DNA of 64,000 nucleotides from an uncultured Prevotella sp. (lineage in GTDB: Bacteria > Bacteroidota > Bacteroidia > Bacteroidales > Bacteroidaceae), in the NCBI GenBank assembly GCA_934254985.1, contig CAKQMS010000001.1, forward strand, positions 1 to 64,000, read 5' to 3'. Positions 63,857 through 64,000 of the stretch are shown one piece after another; position 1 is the stretch's first letter; each line of letters starts with the position of its first letter. The notes beneath the pieces were generated by a model. That model was not told the DNA's origin, ran no database searches, and worked only from the letters and a program-made list of their open reading frames with translations. Position numbers and translations under genes: made by a program.

Positions 63857-64000
63857 CGCCAAGACACAATAAGGGCGTGATGCTCTTATTGCGTTCAGCT
63901 ATGAGGCAGCCTCGGAATGGAAACCTCAACTATTCACATAAGAATGCACCACGCCTATGACGTAGATGCATTGCTAATACACGAATAGTTAAGGCATCCC
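63857..64000. other. Structured non-coding sequence at the right edge
   Basis: No coding frame is seen. It contains a compound palindrome at 63928-63990: outer arms AACTATTC/GAATAGTT, inner arms AATGCA/TGCATT. A smaller one, GAGGCAGCCTC, begins near 63903. The window ends in this region, so its full extent is unknown. Confidence 0.5.

Noticed and set aside
63924..64000. Integron attC-like site at the right edge
   Set aside because: The palindrome has GTT and AAC next to complementary ends, but neither fits the 7-base attC boxes exactly, no integrase or cassette is visible and the window ends here.

Overview
The window looks like a chromosomal segment of a Prevotella/Segatella-type bacterium (Bacteroidales). 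The signs are -7/-33 promoters of the TTTG-N(19-20)-TAnnTTTG type, few Shine-Dalgarno sites, a PorQ type IX secretion gene next to cmk, a DUF4492-cydA-cydB operon, DUF1573, alpha-2-macroglobulin and MG2 proteins, and an ECF sigma/DUF5056 pair. Most of it is core genome. Accessory, defence-like loci sit at both ends.

Left end (1-8,900): a minus-strand promoter and leader that look like those of an rRNA operon lying off the left edge. Next comes a tightly packed five-gene minus-strand operon: an MmeI/YeeA-like N6-adenine methyltransferase whose nuclease motif appears broken, an ASCH-domain protein, an SF2 helicase, an 86-aa protein, and a GIY-YIG (T5orf172)-ASCH protein. Together they look like a multi-gene restriction/defence system I cannot match to a named type. 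A hairpin-rich intergenic region and a dispersed repeat with a covarying hairpin follow; the second copy of that repeat is inverted near 53.2 kb.

8.9-20.2 kb: lemA, a TPM-domain protein, a cyclophilin, the cytochrome bd oxidase operon (minus), then a plus-strand efflux operon (coiled-coil protein, TolC, HlyD, two ABC-2 permeases) without an ATPase gene.

20.2-33.8 kb (all minus): an AT-rich MG2 protein, thiN, topB, a 22-bp tandem repeat array, a dTDP-amino-sugar cluster (aminotransferase, FemAB/GNAT, FdtA-like, rfbB) with purT inside it, a phosphoesterase, a cytidylate-kinase-like protein and a MATE transporter.

33.8-45 kb: a subtilase, xseB-xseA, ilvE, a 56-aa secreted peptide, trmB, an OPT transporter, an ECF sigma module, an RNA m5C methyltransferase and folA. 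45-52.6 kb: an Lrp regulator, TonB-ExbB-ExbD-ExbD, tatD, a polyprenyl synthase, then porQ-cmk. 52.6-60.7 kb: a likely small RNA, ispH, DUF1573, a giant alpha-2-macroglobulin. 60.9-64 kb: an acetyltransferase and a second modification/restriction locus (EcoRI-family methyltransferase overlapping a DUF262-HNH nuclease), preceded by inverted repeats.

The most unusual general pattern is a set of short tandem repeats (7-8 bp, never a multiple of 3) that begin at, or just inside, the stop codons of genes and themselves supply the stop.
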